From the NCBI GenBank assembly GCA_016791465.1, contig JAEUWE010000283.1, positions 1 through 21,563 on the forward strand: 21,563 nt of DNA. Reading direction: 5' to 3'. The DNA comes from Pseudobdellovibrionaceae bacterium (lineage in GTDB: Bacteria; Bdellovibrionota; Bdellovibrionia; Bdellovibrionales; JAMPXM01). Positions 7,834 through 15,641 of the stretch are shown piece after piece. A program made the position numbers and the translations under genes. The number at the start of each line of letters is the position of its first letter. Within the stretch, counting starts at the first letter, position 1. The notes under the pieces are model-generated. The model saw nothing but the letters and a program-made list of their open reading frames with translations, was not told where the DNA came from and ran no database searches.

Positions 7834-8372
7834 CGCGCATCTGGCGGTCGATCAATTGGCATCAATAAGTCTTCGAGAAAAAAAGCAGACAACTCTGAGC
7901 GCCCTGCCAATCCCGACTTTGAGTAAACAGCGACGGATTGTGCACGCGCGGTCTTCTCGGTTGTTTTGCGAATGTCAGCAATCTCTTTCAGGCTCAGGCC
8001 TTTGAGTAAGAGAAGCGCGACCTCTTTTTCGGACTGAGTCAGAGCCCACCGTTCAAGCTGCGTGTCGATTGCGACGCTGAGTCCGTCGACAAATTTTTTC
8101 GAATCGGCTTTCCAACGTTCAACCTCAAGCTCTCGAGCTTTTGCGAGTTCGCGGGATTCATTAAGTTGGTGGGTTTTCTTAAACGAGTCACGCATGACCA
8201 TCACAAAGCCTGCTGCGGCCGCGAGAGCGACGGAGAGTTCGACGATCAGATGCGGCCATTGCACGCCCTCTTTGGAGTCTGTTGCCAGATCAGCTCCGAC
8301 CAGGACGACGATGGATACTAGAATAAGGGCCAACAACCGCCGTTCTGCGTTGGACAAGCCATTCTCATTCAT
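7824..8372 (-). CDS. Membrane-anchored LuxR/GerE-type helix-turn-helix protein
   Basis: This is a predicted transcription regulator tethered to the inner membrane. Two hydrophobic segments lie at about residues 11-30 (LLALILVSIVVLVGADLA) and 39-62 and would form a hairpin with both ends in the cytoplasm. A charged, probably coiled-coil linker covers about 63-105. A GerE-type DNA-binding domain follows at about 111-175. It has the usual LTQSEKEVALLLLKGLSLKEIA helices and a recognition helix region with TTEKTARAQ. No receiver or autoinducer domain is present. AAGGAGG on the minus strand, a few bases before the ATG, firmly supports the start. The gene starts 20 bases after the dbpA stop and ends overlapping the convergent channel gene. 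The signal it senses and its targets cannot be read from sequence. Confidence 0.8.
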   Translation of the reverse strand: MNENGLSNAERRLLALILVSIVVLVGADLATDSKEGVQWPHLIVELSVALAAAAGFVMVMRDSFKKTHQLNESRELAKARELEVERWKADSKKFVDGLSVAIDTQLERWALTQSEKEVALLLLKGLSLKEIADIRKTTEKTARAQSVAVYSKSGLAGRSELSAFFLEDLLMPIDRPPDARQV

Positions 8373-8392
8373 TTTGATCCTCCTTTTGAAAG

Positions 8393-9784
8393 CTAGAGCA
8401 AAAATATTTTAAATTTTGAACCCTTGATCTTCGACGACCTGAGCTTGCCAAGTGCCTGTTCTGCGAGTGACGAGTCAATCGCAACGTAACTGTAGCGATC
8501 GTAGATTTCAATCTTGCCAATTTCGGAGGCGACGAGTGCGTGGGGTTGAGAGGTTAGAGCGCCCAAGATATCGCCAGGTCGCAGCTTATCTGAGCGTCCC
8601 CCAGAAATTTGAAGAGTGCGCATGCGTGTGGTCTGAAATTCCCATCCCAGCCCCAGTTGATTTTCATAACCGAGCTTTTGCCGAATCATTGGGACGCCGG
8701 TCGCCCTCTCGATCTCGATGATTTTGAGTGCATCGTGAGTCGTCGCAATTGAAACGGCGCTGCCTTTGCGCCCCGCGCGTCCTGTTCTGCCAATTCGGTG
8801 AATATAGGTCTCGGTGCTCGGAGGCAGATCGACGTTGATGACAAGTTCAAGCGAATCGATATCCAAACCTCGCGCCGCCACATCCGTTGCAACGAGAATG
8901 CGCAGACTGCCGTTTCGAAAGAGCGAAGTCACTCGATCGCGATCTTGTTGAGCCAGGTCTCCATGCAAAACACCGCTGCTCACCTTAAATTTCGCAAGGA
9001 GCTGTCCAATTTCGTCGACCGTGGCTTTGGTGCGACAGAAGACGAGAGTGCACATCGATGGGTGCCGTTGCAGGATTCGAATGAGCGTCGCGATTTTATC
9101 GGGATTTTCGGCATCGTAGACGTACTGTTCGATCTGGGGGGCGCTTTGAGCTTCATTGCTGATGGTCACGCGCTCGGCGTTTTTTTGATACTGACGACTC
9201 AGCTTCTCCACTCCCTCTGGAAACGTGGCGGAGAAGAAAATAGTCTGACGCTCGCGGGGGAGCTCCTCAAGAATGGCGGCCATCTCTTCGGCGAAACCTT
9301 CATCGAGCATGCGATCCGCTTCGTCGAGAACAAGACAGCGCAGCTTGGCCACATCCACATGTCGATTGCGAAAGTGCTCGAGCGCTCGTCCCGGTGTTCC
9401 GACAATGAGGTGAACGCCACGCTGAAGTGCCTGAATCTGTGGTGGGTAAGGTTGGCCGCCGACAAGGGCGATTGTTTGCAGGCCTTGAAAGGCCTTGGAG
9501 AACTTGCGGCACTCGCGCAGGACTTGATCGCAGAGCTCTCGAGTCGGACAAAGAATAATCGCCTGCGGCCGCGCATCGCTGACATCGATCTTTTGTAAGA
9601 TCGGAATGATAAACGCCGCGGTCTTGCCGCTTCCGGTTTGCGACTGTCCAATCAGATCTTTGCCTTCCAGTAAGAGCGGGATGCTGGCCGATTGAATCGG
9701 CGTCATTTCGGAATATCCCATTTCGGAGATAACGCGCTGAAGACTCTCGGAGAGGGGGAGTGTGCGAAAGTCGGTTGGTTTCAC
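8393..9784 (-). CDS. dbpA: ATP-dependent RNA helicase DbpA (DEAD-box, 23S rRNA)
   Basis: This is a DEAD-box helicase of the DbpA group, which remodels 23S rRNA around hairpin 92 during large-subunit assembly. All core motifs are present: Q motif glutamine Q31, Walker A SQTGSGKT (48-55), PTREL (80-84), DEAD (154-157), SAT (185-187), ARGLD, and HRIGRTGR (329-336). Residues about 388-463 form the C-terminal RNA-binding domain typical of DbpA (MRTLQISGG, LRPGDILGAL, then IGKIEIYD). This separates it from RhlE-type helicases. The start is GTG at 9784 with AAGGA about eight bases upstream. It begins 14 bases after the DTW-domain gene and is followed 20 bases later by the LuxR-type gene, which suggests one transcript. 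Length (463 aa) is normal. Confidence 0.92.
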   Translation of the reverse strand: MKPTDFRTLPLSESLQRVISEMGYSEMTPIQSASIPLLLEGKDLIGQSQTGSGKTAAFIIPILQKIDVSDARPQAIILCPTRELCDQVLRECRKFSKAFQGLQTIALVGGQPYPPQIQALQRGVHLIVGTPGRALEHFRNRHVDVAKLRCLVLDEADRMLDEGFAEEMAAILEELPRERQTIFFSATFPEGVEKLSRQYQKNAERVTISNEAQSAPQIEQYVYDAENPDKIATLIRILQRHPSMCTLVFCRTKATVDEIGQLLAKFKVSSGVLHGDLAQQDRDRVTSLFRNGSLRILVATDVAARGLDIDSLELVINVDLPPSTETYIHRIGRTGRAGRKGSAVSIATTHDALKIIEIERATGVPMIRQKLGYENQLGLGWEFQTTRMRTLQISGGRSDKLRPGDILGALTSQPHALVASEIGKIEIYDRYSYVAIDSSLAEQALGKLRSSKIKGSKFKIFLL

Positions 9785-9798
9785 GAGAGCGTCCTTGG

Positions 9799-10443
9799 TC
9801 AGCTGTTCGCTGAAATATCTAGTGGTTTCTCTCGTGCAAGACCAGAAGTTTTGGTTCCGCGGCCCTGAAGAGTGCGGTCAAGCTTGGCCTGGTACAGCCT
9901 CAGCAGTGCATCTTTGACATGGTCGCCCTCAATAATGCCATAGGCATGGGCGATCGCTTGAAGGGTGGCCATGCCGAATGACGACGACTCTGCTCGCAAG
10001 TGAAAAGTTGCCGTGTTCTGAACGGTGATGGCCACGCGTGGGACATCGGCGAGTTCTGGATGTCGAAGATGAACTTTTCCGGCTTGACGCCAGTTCCCGT
10101 CCGGAACGATCAAGTGAATCGGCAGAGAGCTTTGACGGACGAACTCAGAGGTGAATTCCACACCGTCTTCGCTTGGGTAAAACAAGAGAGGCCGATAGTT
10201 GCCGGCGAGCAGTGGCTTCAGGTCGAGAGGCTCTCCCATTTTTCCACGGACAAGGACCTCGCTATTCGAAAGCGCTTTTGTGGCCAGAGTGCCGGTGTTC
10301 GTTGTCCGTCGCAGCTCTTTTGTATGAATGACGAGGCTCAATCGGGTTCTGGTTTCGATATTCGGGATGAGGTCGCAGAGACAGCGGTCGCGATGCATCT
10401 GGCACGTTTCGCAAGGATCTTGAGTTTTCCGTTTGCCCCTCAC
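9799..10443 (-). CDS. DTW-domain tRNA-uridine aminocarboxypropyltransferase
   Basis: DTW-domain enzymes (TapT/YfiP type) transfer the 3-amino-3-carboxypropyl group of S-adenosylmethionine to uridine in tRNA (acp3U). The N-terminal Cys set CETC...CLC (residues 11-24) is the metal-binding feature of the family. RRTTNTGTLA (about 45-54) and PDGNWRQAGKV (the DTW-motif region, here with Asn in place of Thr) are the other hallmarks. The start is GTG at 10443; the in-frame ATG further in would lose the first two cysteines and is unlikely. An in-frame stop lies seven codons upstream. The gene leads a minus-strand run with dbpA 14 bases downstream, so two RNA-maturation genes appear to be co-expressed. 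The tRNA substrate is inferred from the family. Confidence 0.85.
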   Translation of the reverse strand: MRGKRKTQDPCETCQMHRDRCLCDLIPNIETRTRLSLVIHTKELRRTTNTGTLATKALSNSEVLVRGKMGEPLDLKPLLAGNYRPLLFYPSEDGVEFTSEFVRQSSLPIHLIVPDGNWRQAGKVHLRHPELADVPRVAITVQNTATFHLRAESSSFGMATLQAIAHAYGIIEGDHVKDALLRLYQAKLDRTLQGRGTKTSGLAREKPLDISANS

Positions 10444-10492
10444 GTGACCTGTCTTTCGAATTCAAGTTGACGATCGTTGCAAGCGTATCAGT

Positions 10493-10804
10493 ATGGAGTA
10501 CATGAAACACGCCCCAATTGTTATTGCGATAGCCGTCATTTTCGTCAGTTCAATTTCCGGTGCCGATTGCAGTCTCAAAGTTGCGACAGCCGCAGGGCGG
10601 TACTTGGCCGCTCTTGAAGAAGCGAAACTAACAAAGTATCAGAATAATAGCGCTTGCGAAGTTTTGAGCTATGAGTTTTGGAACTGTACGGAGAAACAGA
10701 AATCGAAACTGAACTCAGCCTTCAATCTAAAAGAGGTTTTAGGGAATTACTGTCAGCCCCATTTGCGCCGGCCCCAAGTGTGGTCGACAAAGATCTGTTC
10801 ATGA
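10493..10804 (+). CDS. Small exported Cys-rich protein, possibly the 5' half of a frameshifted gene
   Basis: Unrecognised. A signal peptide is clear (MKHAPIVIAIAVIFVSSI, with cleavage near SGADC). Two starts are possible: ATG 10493 and ATG 10502. The second gives a better signal-peptide n-region, with GGAG just three bases before it; neither has an ideal ribosome binding site. The mature part, about 80 residues, has five cysteines (ADC, SAC, WNC, NYC, KIC). Its stop TGA overlaps the ATG of the next ORF as ATGA. From about base 10675 onward a second + strand frame is open and carries a domain that normally follows an export signal. The C-terminal 20-40 residues of this ORF may therefore be out-of-frame translation. 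Confidence 0.5.
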   Translation: MEYMKHAPIVIAIAVIFVSSISGADCSLKVATAAGRYLAALEEAKLTKYQNNSACEVLSYEFWNCTEKQKSKLNSAFNLKEVLGNYCQPHLRRPQVWSTKICS

Positions 10805-11097
10805 AAGGGGCGGAGCTTTACAGCTGGCGAGATCAAGGGGGGTATGTATGGTATGCGCTACTACCGGGAACCAACCGAACCAAGGGCACGAAAGAACTCA
10901 CTGATAGCAAGGTTAGCTCCGGATATCTCAAGCACGTGTTGAAGAGTCTTCCGTCGAAGACACCGGTCCTGTGGAACAATCTTGTCGGTGTTGCCGACAA
11001 ATCAACCTTGGAGTTTTCTTTGCCGGATGATACGACTCTAAAAGAGATATTGAAGAGTGCCGAAGTTGTGGATTTAAAAATCACCATCGTAAAGTAA
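10801..11097 (+). CDS. ORF with KGAELYSW domain, coupled to or frameshifted from the preceding ORF
   Basis: This is translated from ATG 10801, which overlaps the previous stop as ATGA. A TTG at 10678 in the same frame would give a 139-aa form. The sequence MKGAELYSWRDQ...WYALLPGTNR resembles a small domain I recall in secreted or lipoprotein-type proteins, where it is preceded by a signal peptide. Here no signal is present in this frame. Either the domain was separated from the signal peptide of the upstream ORF by a frameshift around 10675-10800, or this is a short coupled cytoplasmic protein. No function is assigned. Confidence 0.5.
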   Translation: MKGAELYSWRDQGGYVWYALLPGTNRTKGTKELTDSKVSSGYLKHVLKSLPSKTPVLWNNLVGVADKSTLEFSLPDDTTLKEILKSAEVVDLKITIVK

Positions 11098-11225
11098 CGG
11101 AATACGGAATCCTGTCGTTGATTCGGGAAATGGTTGCAGTATCCCAGATCGGGTCTCTCGATAATCGCGGAGAGAGCAGGGCCCGCCATTTATCTATTAA
11201 TTTCAACCACCTACGAAGCTGAAGA
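11098..11225. other. Non-coding stretch at the left edge of the island
   Basis: No ORF with gene-like features is seen here. A loose hairpin (TCTCTC paired with GAGAGA across about ten bases, around 11155-11178) has no T run. No copy of the tRNA-Ser 3' end in the direct orientation is visible by eye. Confidence 0.4.
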
Positions 11226-11640
11226 CTACAAATCACTACTTAGCCTCATCCTTAGCGCTTTTTTCGGTCGCCCTTTGCGATCGTGAAGGTTTAAGCAGCC
11301 CGTGCGTCCATTGATGTCGACGCCCGCTTTGCGCGCGTAAATCATCTTCGGTTCCATTTTCTGCCATCCTCCCGTCCTCATCACTTTGATTGCTGCTACG
11401 CCTTGACTGAGCAGCCTGGTGGCCCGTGTCGCACGGAGATCGTGAAAGCGGATATGAGGTAGTCCGATACCCGCGAGAATTATGTGAAGGTCGCGTGCCT
11501 GTTGGCGCCGGTTCAGCGATCATTGCGGATCAGAACGAACGGAGATTCTGACAATGTCAGCTTCAGTTCTGTCAGCAAGTAGAGAAGTGGGGGCGCCTCC
11601 TGCTGAGAGTCATTAACTATTCTTAAACAATTTCGAGCGA
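11226..11640 (-). pseudogene. Decayed tyrosine recombinase (phage-type integrase), C-terminal part only
   Basis: Reading the minus strand from about 11519 to the TAG at 11226 gives a frame with IGLPHIRFHDLRATRATRLL, then KVMRTGGWQKM, then MIYARKAGVD. These are the HxxR box (HDLR at 11433-11444), the conserved HxxR-to-GGW spacing, and the nucleophile tyrosine (codon at 11337-11339) of tyrosine recombinases. No usable start codon lies upstream in that frame because a TGA interrupts it. The preceding part continues in another frame ending at 11513 (NCLRIVND, LLYLLTELK, SPFVLIRNDR), which fits the core just before the catalytic helices. So there is at least one frameshift near 11515. The N-terminal arm and the first catalytic Arg region are not recognisable. 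The remnant stands immediately upstream of the Hachiman genes, on the opposite strand, and is probably the relic of the element that brought them. Confidence 0.75.
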
Positions 11641-11716
11641 CCAAGGTCCATATTACTGTCCATCTCGGGATGCGTAGTTCTCCGATGGAGATGAAGTTAT
11701 CTACAATTGGATTATC

Positions 11717-11722
11717 TATAAT
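11717..11722 (+). promoter_or_regulatory. Consensus -10 (TATAAT) upstream of hamA
   Basis: A perfect TATAAT lies in an AT-rich stretch 17 bases before the hamA ATG at 11740. There is only a poor -35 (GTTATC or AAGTTA) and no Shine-Dalgarno sequence before the ATG. Transcription would start near 11729-11730, giving a leader of about ten bases, so the message may be almost leaderless. Confidence 0.4.
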
Positions 11723-11739
11723 CACTGGGCATATTTAAA

Positions 11740-12672
11740 ATGAGTAACGCCATTGTCGGCACATACGCTGAGCTGCCACACCGTATTAACGAAGTTAATT
11801 TTGAATATAAATTTGAGTCTATTTCGACACGCGCCCGTTTTTTTTATATTCCATTTCGTGCAGGAACACCTAATCTCGATGATTTCGTCGATTTTCTCTA
11901 CTACCGAATTGTTGAGTATTGCATTCCTCTAAAAGAGAGAAGAGCCGCCGCTGAATATGTGCAACGCACATGCGATCATCGAAAGTCGACTGAGCTACAT
12001 GAAAAAGCCAAGAGTCTTTTTATTCAAAGCAGAGCGCAACAGTCACGTGCTGGTGAGCCGGGTGAATTAATCCTCTTCTCTCTACTCGAAGGCAAGTTCG
12101 GCGCCCCTCAATTGGCTTGTAAGATGTATCTTAAAACTAGTACGGCAATGCCAGTTCATGGATCTGATGGGATTCACGCTTTATATGATCAAGAATCTGA
12201 AGAACTGAGAATTCTTTGGGGTGAATCGAAGTTGCATCAAGACTTTTCGGGAGCACTGTCGTCAACCCTCGCATCAGTTAGAAAATTTCTTGGCCGTGAC
12301 GGCACGCCGTCGACACGACCTCGAGAAATTCAAATAGTTCGAGATCATATTTCCATAGAGAATGAAACTTTCAGAAAGTTGATTTTAGATCATTTCGATC
12401 CTTACAGCGCCTTAAGCAATAGGCGCATCGAAGCTTTCGCATGCCTGGTAGGGTTCGACTACGACGCTTTGAAGAGAAATCCACGATTAATCGAGAGCCA
12501 GTTTGTGAGTGAATACCAAACATTCACTCAAGAAGCATGTCGGGAAATTGCGGCAAAAATTGGTGAGCAGGAAGTTAACGATCTTGAGTTTATTTTTCTG
12601 CTGCTTCCATTCGAAAGTTTAGAGCAGTTCCGAAAAAAATTCTTTTTGAGGCTTGGGGTTTCGATTGATTGA
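11740..12672 (+). CDS. hamA: Hachiman defence nuclease HamA (DUF1837 family)
   Basis: This is the predicted DNA nuclease effector of a Hachiman anti-phage system. The C-terminal domain of DUF1837/HamA is clear: PGELILFSLLE (E109), LACKMYLKT (K128), PVHGSDGIH (D143), then GESK (E162 and K164). The acidic residues followed by an ExK pair fit a PD-(D/E)xK nuclease core. The N-terminal 90 residues are of the usual helical type, with no membrane segment. Length (310 aa) fits the family. hamB follows at once and overlaps its 3' end by 8 to 20 bases, depending on the hamB start. The ATG at 11740 has no clear ribosome binding site. E. coli AbpA is a related DUF1837 protein paired with a helicase, so an AbpAB-like label is the nearest alternative. 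The region looks more AT-rich than its neighbours, consistent with transfer. Confidence 0.85.
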   Translation: MSNAIVGTYAELPHRINEVNFEYKFESISTRARFFYIPFRAGTPNLDDFVDFLYYRIVEYCIPLKERRAAAEYVQRTCDHRKSTELHEKAKSLFIQSRAQQSRAGEPGELILFSLLEGKFGAPQLACKMYLKTSTAMPVHGSDGIHALYDQESEELRILWGESKLHQDFSGALSSTLASVRKFLGRDGTPSTRPREIQIVRDHISIENETFRKLILDHFDPYSALSNRRIEAFACLVGFDYDALKRNPRLIESQFVSEYQTFTQEACREIAAKIGEQEVNDLEFIFLLLPFESLEQFRKKFFLRLGVSID

Positions 12673-15247
12673 GGCACTTTGCAATCAAATTTGGTCGCGC
12701 GAGAACTTTCAATCAGAATATCGCAACCTTCTAATCCGGCATTTGAAAAAGGATCTCGGCTTCGAGAGTAACGGCGACTCAGCGGAGGCCGATCTCCAGG
12801 TACGCCTTAGCCGTGTTGCGGCGACCTTCGCTTTATCGGTTAACTCCAAATTTAAAGAAGCCGCCTATAGGATGGCTGTATCAATCGAAGGGCTCCGGCC
12901 TGGAATGAATTATGATGGAAATGGCTTTGCTGAGTTAATTCTTTCGAGACTTGGCAATTTCCCGACGATTCAAGCGTTTCTGCCTGAGAGTGACAATCTT
13001 CCTATTCAGCTCTTTTTAGAATCTAGATCACATCGGTTGGAAAACACCGTCACTGATGACGTCGTGGGACAATTCGTAATGACCGACTTCCAGACGAAGC
13101 TTTGGACTAAACTTTCTGAAGAAGTCGCGATTACCACAGTTGTAGCTCCGACCTCAGCCGGAAAGTCATTCGCGCTGCAGCGCTATTTGCTTCGCGAGTT
13201 TTCGCGAAATCGAAATTCTTGGTTTCTGTATGTGGTTCCATCTCGTGCGCTAATCAACCAGGTGTCGGAAGAGTTTGCGAAACTTTTACGAGCTCATAAC
13301 CTATCAGACTTCTCGATCCTGAGTACACCAGCGTCGCCCGCAGACTTAGGAGTTCCAGGAGGCCTATTTGTTCTGACGCAAGAGCGTCTTCAGACTTTGC
13401 TAGAGGCCGATCCTGCTTTGCTATTTAGGATGGTCGTGGTTGACGAAGCGCAGATGATTTCAGATTCAGATCGGGGAATTCTTTTGCAGACGGCGATCGA
13501 AAAGGTTCGATCCAGATCGGCATCTACTCGATGTCTATTCGGCTGCCCGTTTATTCGAAACCCGGAACTGTTTCGCCATGTGTTCCGCGAAGCTATCGCG
13601 AGTGCCAACTTCATTGATGAAGACTATAGCCCTGTGTCACAAAATGTCGTATTTTTGGCGACCGATTCGTCCGCTCGACAGTCCGTTAAGTTTTCTACAT
13701 TTATATCTGGGGGCGAACTCTTTGTTGGCTCAAGGCATTTTTCAAGCGAACCAAGTTTTGATTTGAGCGATGCAAACAATAGATTGGCGTTTCTCGCCTG
13801 GAAAGTTGGCGGCACAGACCCCTCAATTATTTATGCCGGTGGACCTGCAAGATGCGAAGATATTGCGGCCACATTGGCCGACCTAAAAGTCCCTACGGAT
13901 GTTAGTCCGACGATAGCTCCCGAGCTAACTGAGTTCGCGTCATTTTTGAGGGAACAAATTCATCCCGAATATATTTTGGCCAAAGTTGTGGAGCGTGGTG
14001 TTGGCTTTCACTACGGTAAAGTGCCGTCTGTCGTGAGAAAAACGGTCGAAGATCTTTTTAGAGAAGGAAAACTTCGGCAACTCGTCAGTACCAGCACGCT
14101 ACTTCACGGAGTAAACCTTCCAGCCAAAAACCTGTTTATGTTGAATCCGACGAAGGGAAAGGAATGGGGGGAACCCACGGAAACACCCCTGACTCCATCG
14201 GAGTTTTGGAATCTAGCAGGGCGTGCTGGACGTCTTGGAAAGGAGTACGAAGGCAATGTCTTTTTGGTCGACTACGATTCGTGGACACAAAAACCGTTGG
14301 ATGCAGAGAAAAAACAAGAAATTAGATCGTCCTTCGCGGACAATCTGCTCACAAGAGGGCCGGAGCTGGTCGGCTACATGAAAGATCCCGAGCATGCATC
14401 TGGACAAGCGGAAGGTGTCGAGGGAGCATTTATGAAGCTGTACAATTCCAGCAAGGCTGGGAGATTGAGGGAAGTACTCGAAGCTACTGGCGTTACTTTT
14501 GTGCAAGCAAAGCCGATCATTGATTCTTTGGCAGAAATTAGTCGTTCGATTACGGTCCCTGATGAGATTGCCGATCGAAACAGCATGGTGTCTGTTGTTC
14601 GACAACAAGAGCTATTGAACTATCTAGAGAAGCGATTTCGCGAAAAAGGTGCGGCATACTTGGCGCCAACACATCCACAAGCTCGAGACGCTTACCAAGG
14701 CATGCTGAGGTTTTTTAAACGAATTCACAATCATCTTGAGAAGCTCCCAAAGTCTGACGGCAGCCACAAATTCTATGCAAACTGGGCCGTTGCGTGGATG
14801 CGAGGAAAGCCATTGGCGGAACTCATCGCTTTGCGAATCAAGTACAAGCAGGATCATGCTGTCCGAGGTGTGAACATTCACACCACTATTCGAGAAGTTA
14901 TGAGATTGATTGAGGACGACCTTCGATTTCGATATGTGAAGTTTGCGAAGTGTCACAATGATCTATTGGCACACGTCTACCGTTCCAATGGCGCTGAAGA
15001 ATACATCGAGAAGATTCCGGCGATTCCGCTTTATCTGGAGTTCGGCGCTTCTTCCGATACGATGATGAATCTCGTTAGTCTTGGCATCTCAAGAACGACA
15101 GCGAACATTGTTGCGGCAAAGTTGCCTGATGAACTTGTGAGCAGGGCGGCTGTTTTGTCTTGGCTTAGACTGGGTGAATGGCGCAGGCTCGACATATCTT
15201 CGATTTGTAAACGAGAACTCGAACGTCATCTGGTAGGAACAACATGA
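12653..15247 (+). CDS. hamB: Hachiman defence helicase HamB (Ski2-like superfamily 2)
   Basis: HamB helicases partner HamA and are thought to sense abnormal DNA and release or direct the nuclease. Numbering from the TTG at 12653, motif I is APTSAGKS (165-172), motif II is DEAQ (264-267), motif V covers STSTLLHGVNLP (from 479), and motif VI is GRAGRLGK (523-530). The GVGFHYGKVP segment before motif V and the order of motifs match Ski2-like helicases. The long C-terminal part (about 570-864) is helical. The start is uncertain: TTG 12653 or TTG 12665, with no ATG until well into the N-terminal domain. Both overlap the hamA stop, which implies translational coupling. The stop overlaps the next ATG as ATGA. 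All helicase motifs look intact, so the system is probably functional. Confidence 0.87.
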   Translation: MGFRLIEALCNQIWSRENFQSEYRNLLIRHLKKDLGFESNGDSAEADLQVRLSRVAATFALSVNSKFKEAAYRMAVSIEGLRPGMNYDGNGFAELILSRLGNFPTIQAFLPESDNLPIQLFLESRSHRLENTVTDDVVGQFVMTDFQTKLWTKLSEEVAITTVVAPTSAGKSFALQRYLLREFSRNRNSWFLYVVPSRALINQVSEEFAKLLRAHNLSDFSILSTPASPADLGVPGGLFVLTQERLQTLLEADPALLFRMVVVDEAQMISDSDRGILLQTAIEKVRSRSASTRCLFGCPFIRNPELFRHVFREAIASANFIDEDYSPVSQNVVFLATDSSARQSVKFSTFISGGELFVGSRHFSSEPSFDLSDANNRLAFLAWKVGGTDPSIIYAGGPARCEDIAATLADLKVPTDVSPTIAPELTEFASFLREQIHPEYILAKVVERGVGFHYGKVPSVVRKTVEDLFREGKLRQLVSTSTLLHGVNLPAKNLFMLNPTKGKEWGEPTETPLTPSEFWNLAGRAGRLGKEYEGNVFLVDYDSWTQKPLDAEKKQEIRSSFADNLLTRGPELVGYMKDPEHASGQAEGVEGAFMKLYNSSKAGRLREVLEATGVTFVQAKPIIDSLAEISRSITVPDEIADRNSMVSVVRQQELLNYLEKRFREKGAAYLAPTHPQARDAYQGMLRFFKRIHNHLEKLPKSDGSHKFYANWAVAWMRGKPLAELIALRIKYKQDHAVRGVNIHTTIREVMRLIEDDLRFRYVKFAKCHNDLLAHVYRSNGAEEYIEKIPAIPLYLEFGASSDTMMNLVSLGISRTTANIVAAKLPDELVSRAAVLSWLRLGEWRRLDISSICKRELERHLVGTT

Positions 15248-15453
15248 AAGTTGAAATAGTCGAAAAGCCAGGATCAGGGGATGAGTTGGACTATTGCGTA
15301 ACCTTAGAGGGCAAGTCGGTAGCGCTCTTTCGAAGCTTGGAAGATGCGATTTTATTTGCGCGCCAGTATACAAAAGTATTTTCGCGCCCGAAGGAAAAAA
15401 CAAAGCCTGCGCCTCCCAGAACTTCTCAAATCAACGCTGACGGTACGAACTAA
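15244..15453 (+). CDS. Small 69-aa protein coupled to hamB, weak DUF2188-like pattern
   Basis: The ATG overlaps the hamB stop (ATGA), and AGGA lies six bases upstream, so translation is well supported. Residues about 16-45 (YCVTLEGKSVALFRSLEDA, then ILFARQYTK) predict two beta strands followed by a helix. This resembles small DUF2188-type domains, which read a strand, a turn, then a helix with an EAI..A pattern; the likeness is by eye only. The tail (46-69) is Lys/Pro rich and probably disordered. There is no signal peptide or membrane segment. Hachiman is described as a two-gene system, so this third cistron is either an accessory component or a passenger of the island. Confidence 0.62.
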   Translation: MKVEIVEKPGSGDELDYCVTLEGKSVALFRSLEDAILFARQYTKVFSRPKEKTKPAPPRTSQINADGTN

Positions 15454-15641
15454 CGATATTTCTTGTGTAGGTTTCCGGCCCGCAAACTACAGCGCCAACT
15501 ACAAAAGAACTACGGACCCGATTAAAACGATGATTTTGGATGATTTCGACCGAAGTGACGTCAGAAAACGTCTCTCAGCTACTGTATGGAATAACCTAGT
15601 GAACTCCAAGAATCTGAATGAGTCGCGATGGACTCTAAAAA
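15454..15641. other. Non-coding stretch between the island's last gene and the tRNA-Ser 3' end
   Basis: No convincing gene is seen. A + strand frame stays open through it and on into the tRNA, so it cannot be a real gene. If the island entered at the tRNA, its right junction should lie at or just left of 15642. Confidence 0.4.

Noticed and set aside
8798..9598. 266-aa + strand ORF opposite dbpA
   Set aside because: It lies wholly antisense to a clear DEAD-box helicase with all motifs and has no recognisable domain. It is a shadow of the coding strand.
11183..11191. CCGCCATTT, matching nine bases at the tRNA-Ser 3' end, as the missing attachment repeat
   Set aside because: It is in inverted orientation relative to the tRNA and too short. 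Site-specific integration leaves direct repeats.
11236..11523. 95-aa minus-strand ORF over the recombinase relic
   Set aside because: The recombinase motifs are in a different frame of the same strand; this ORF shows none of them.
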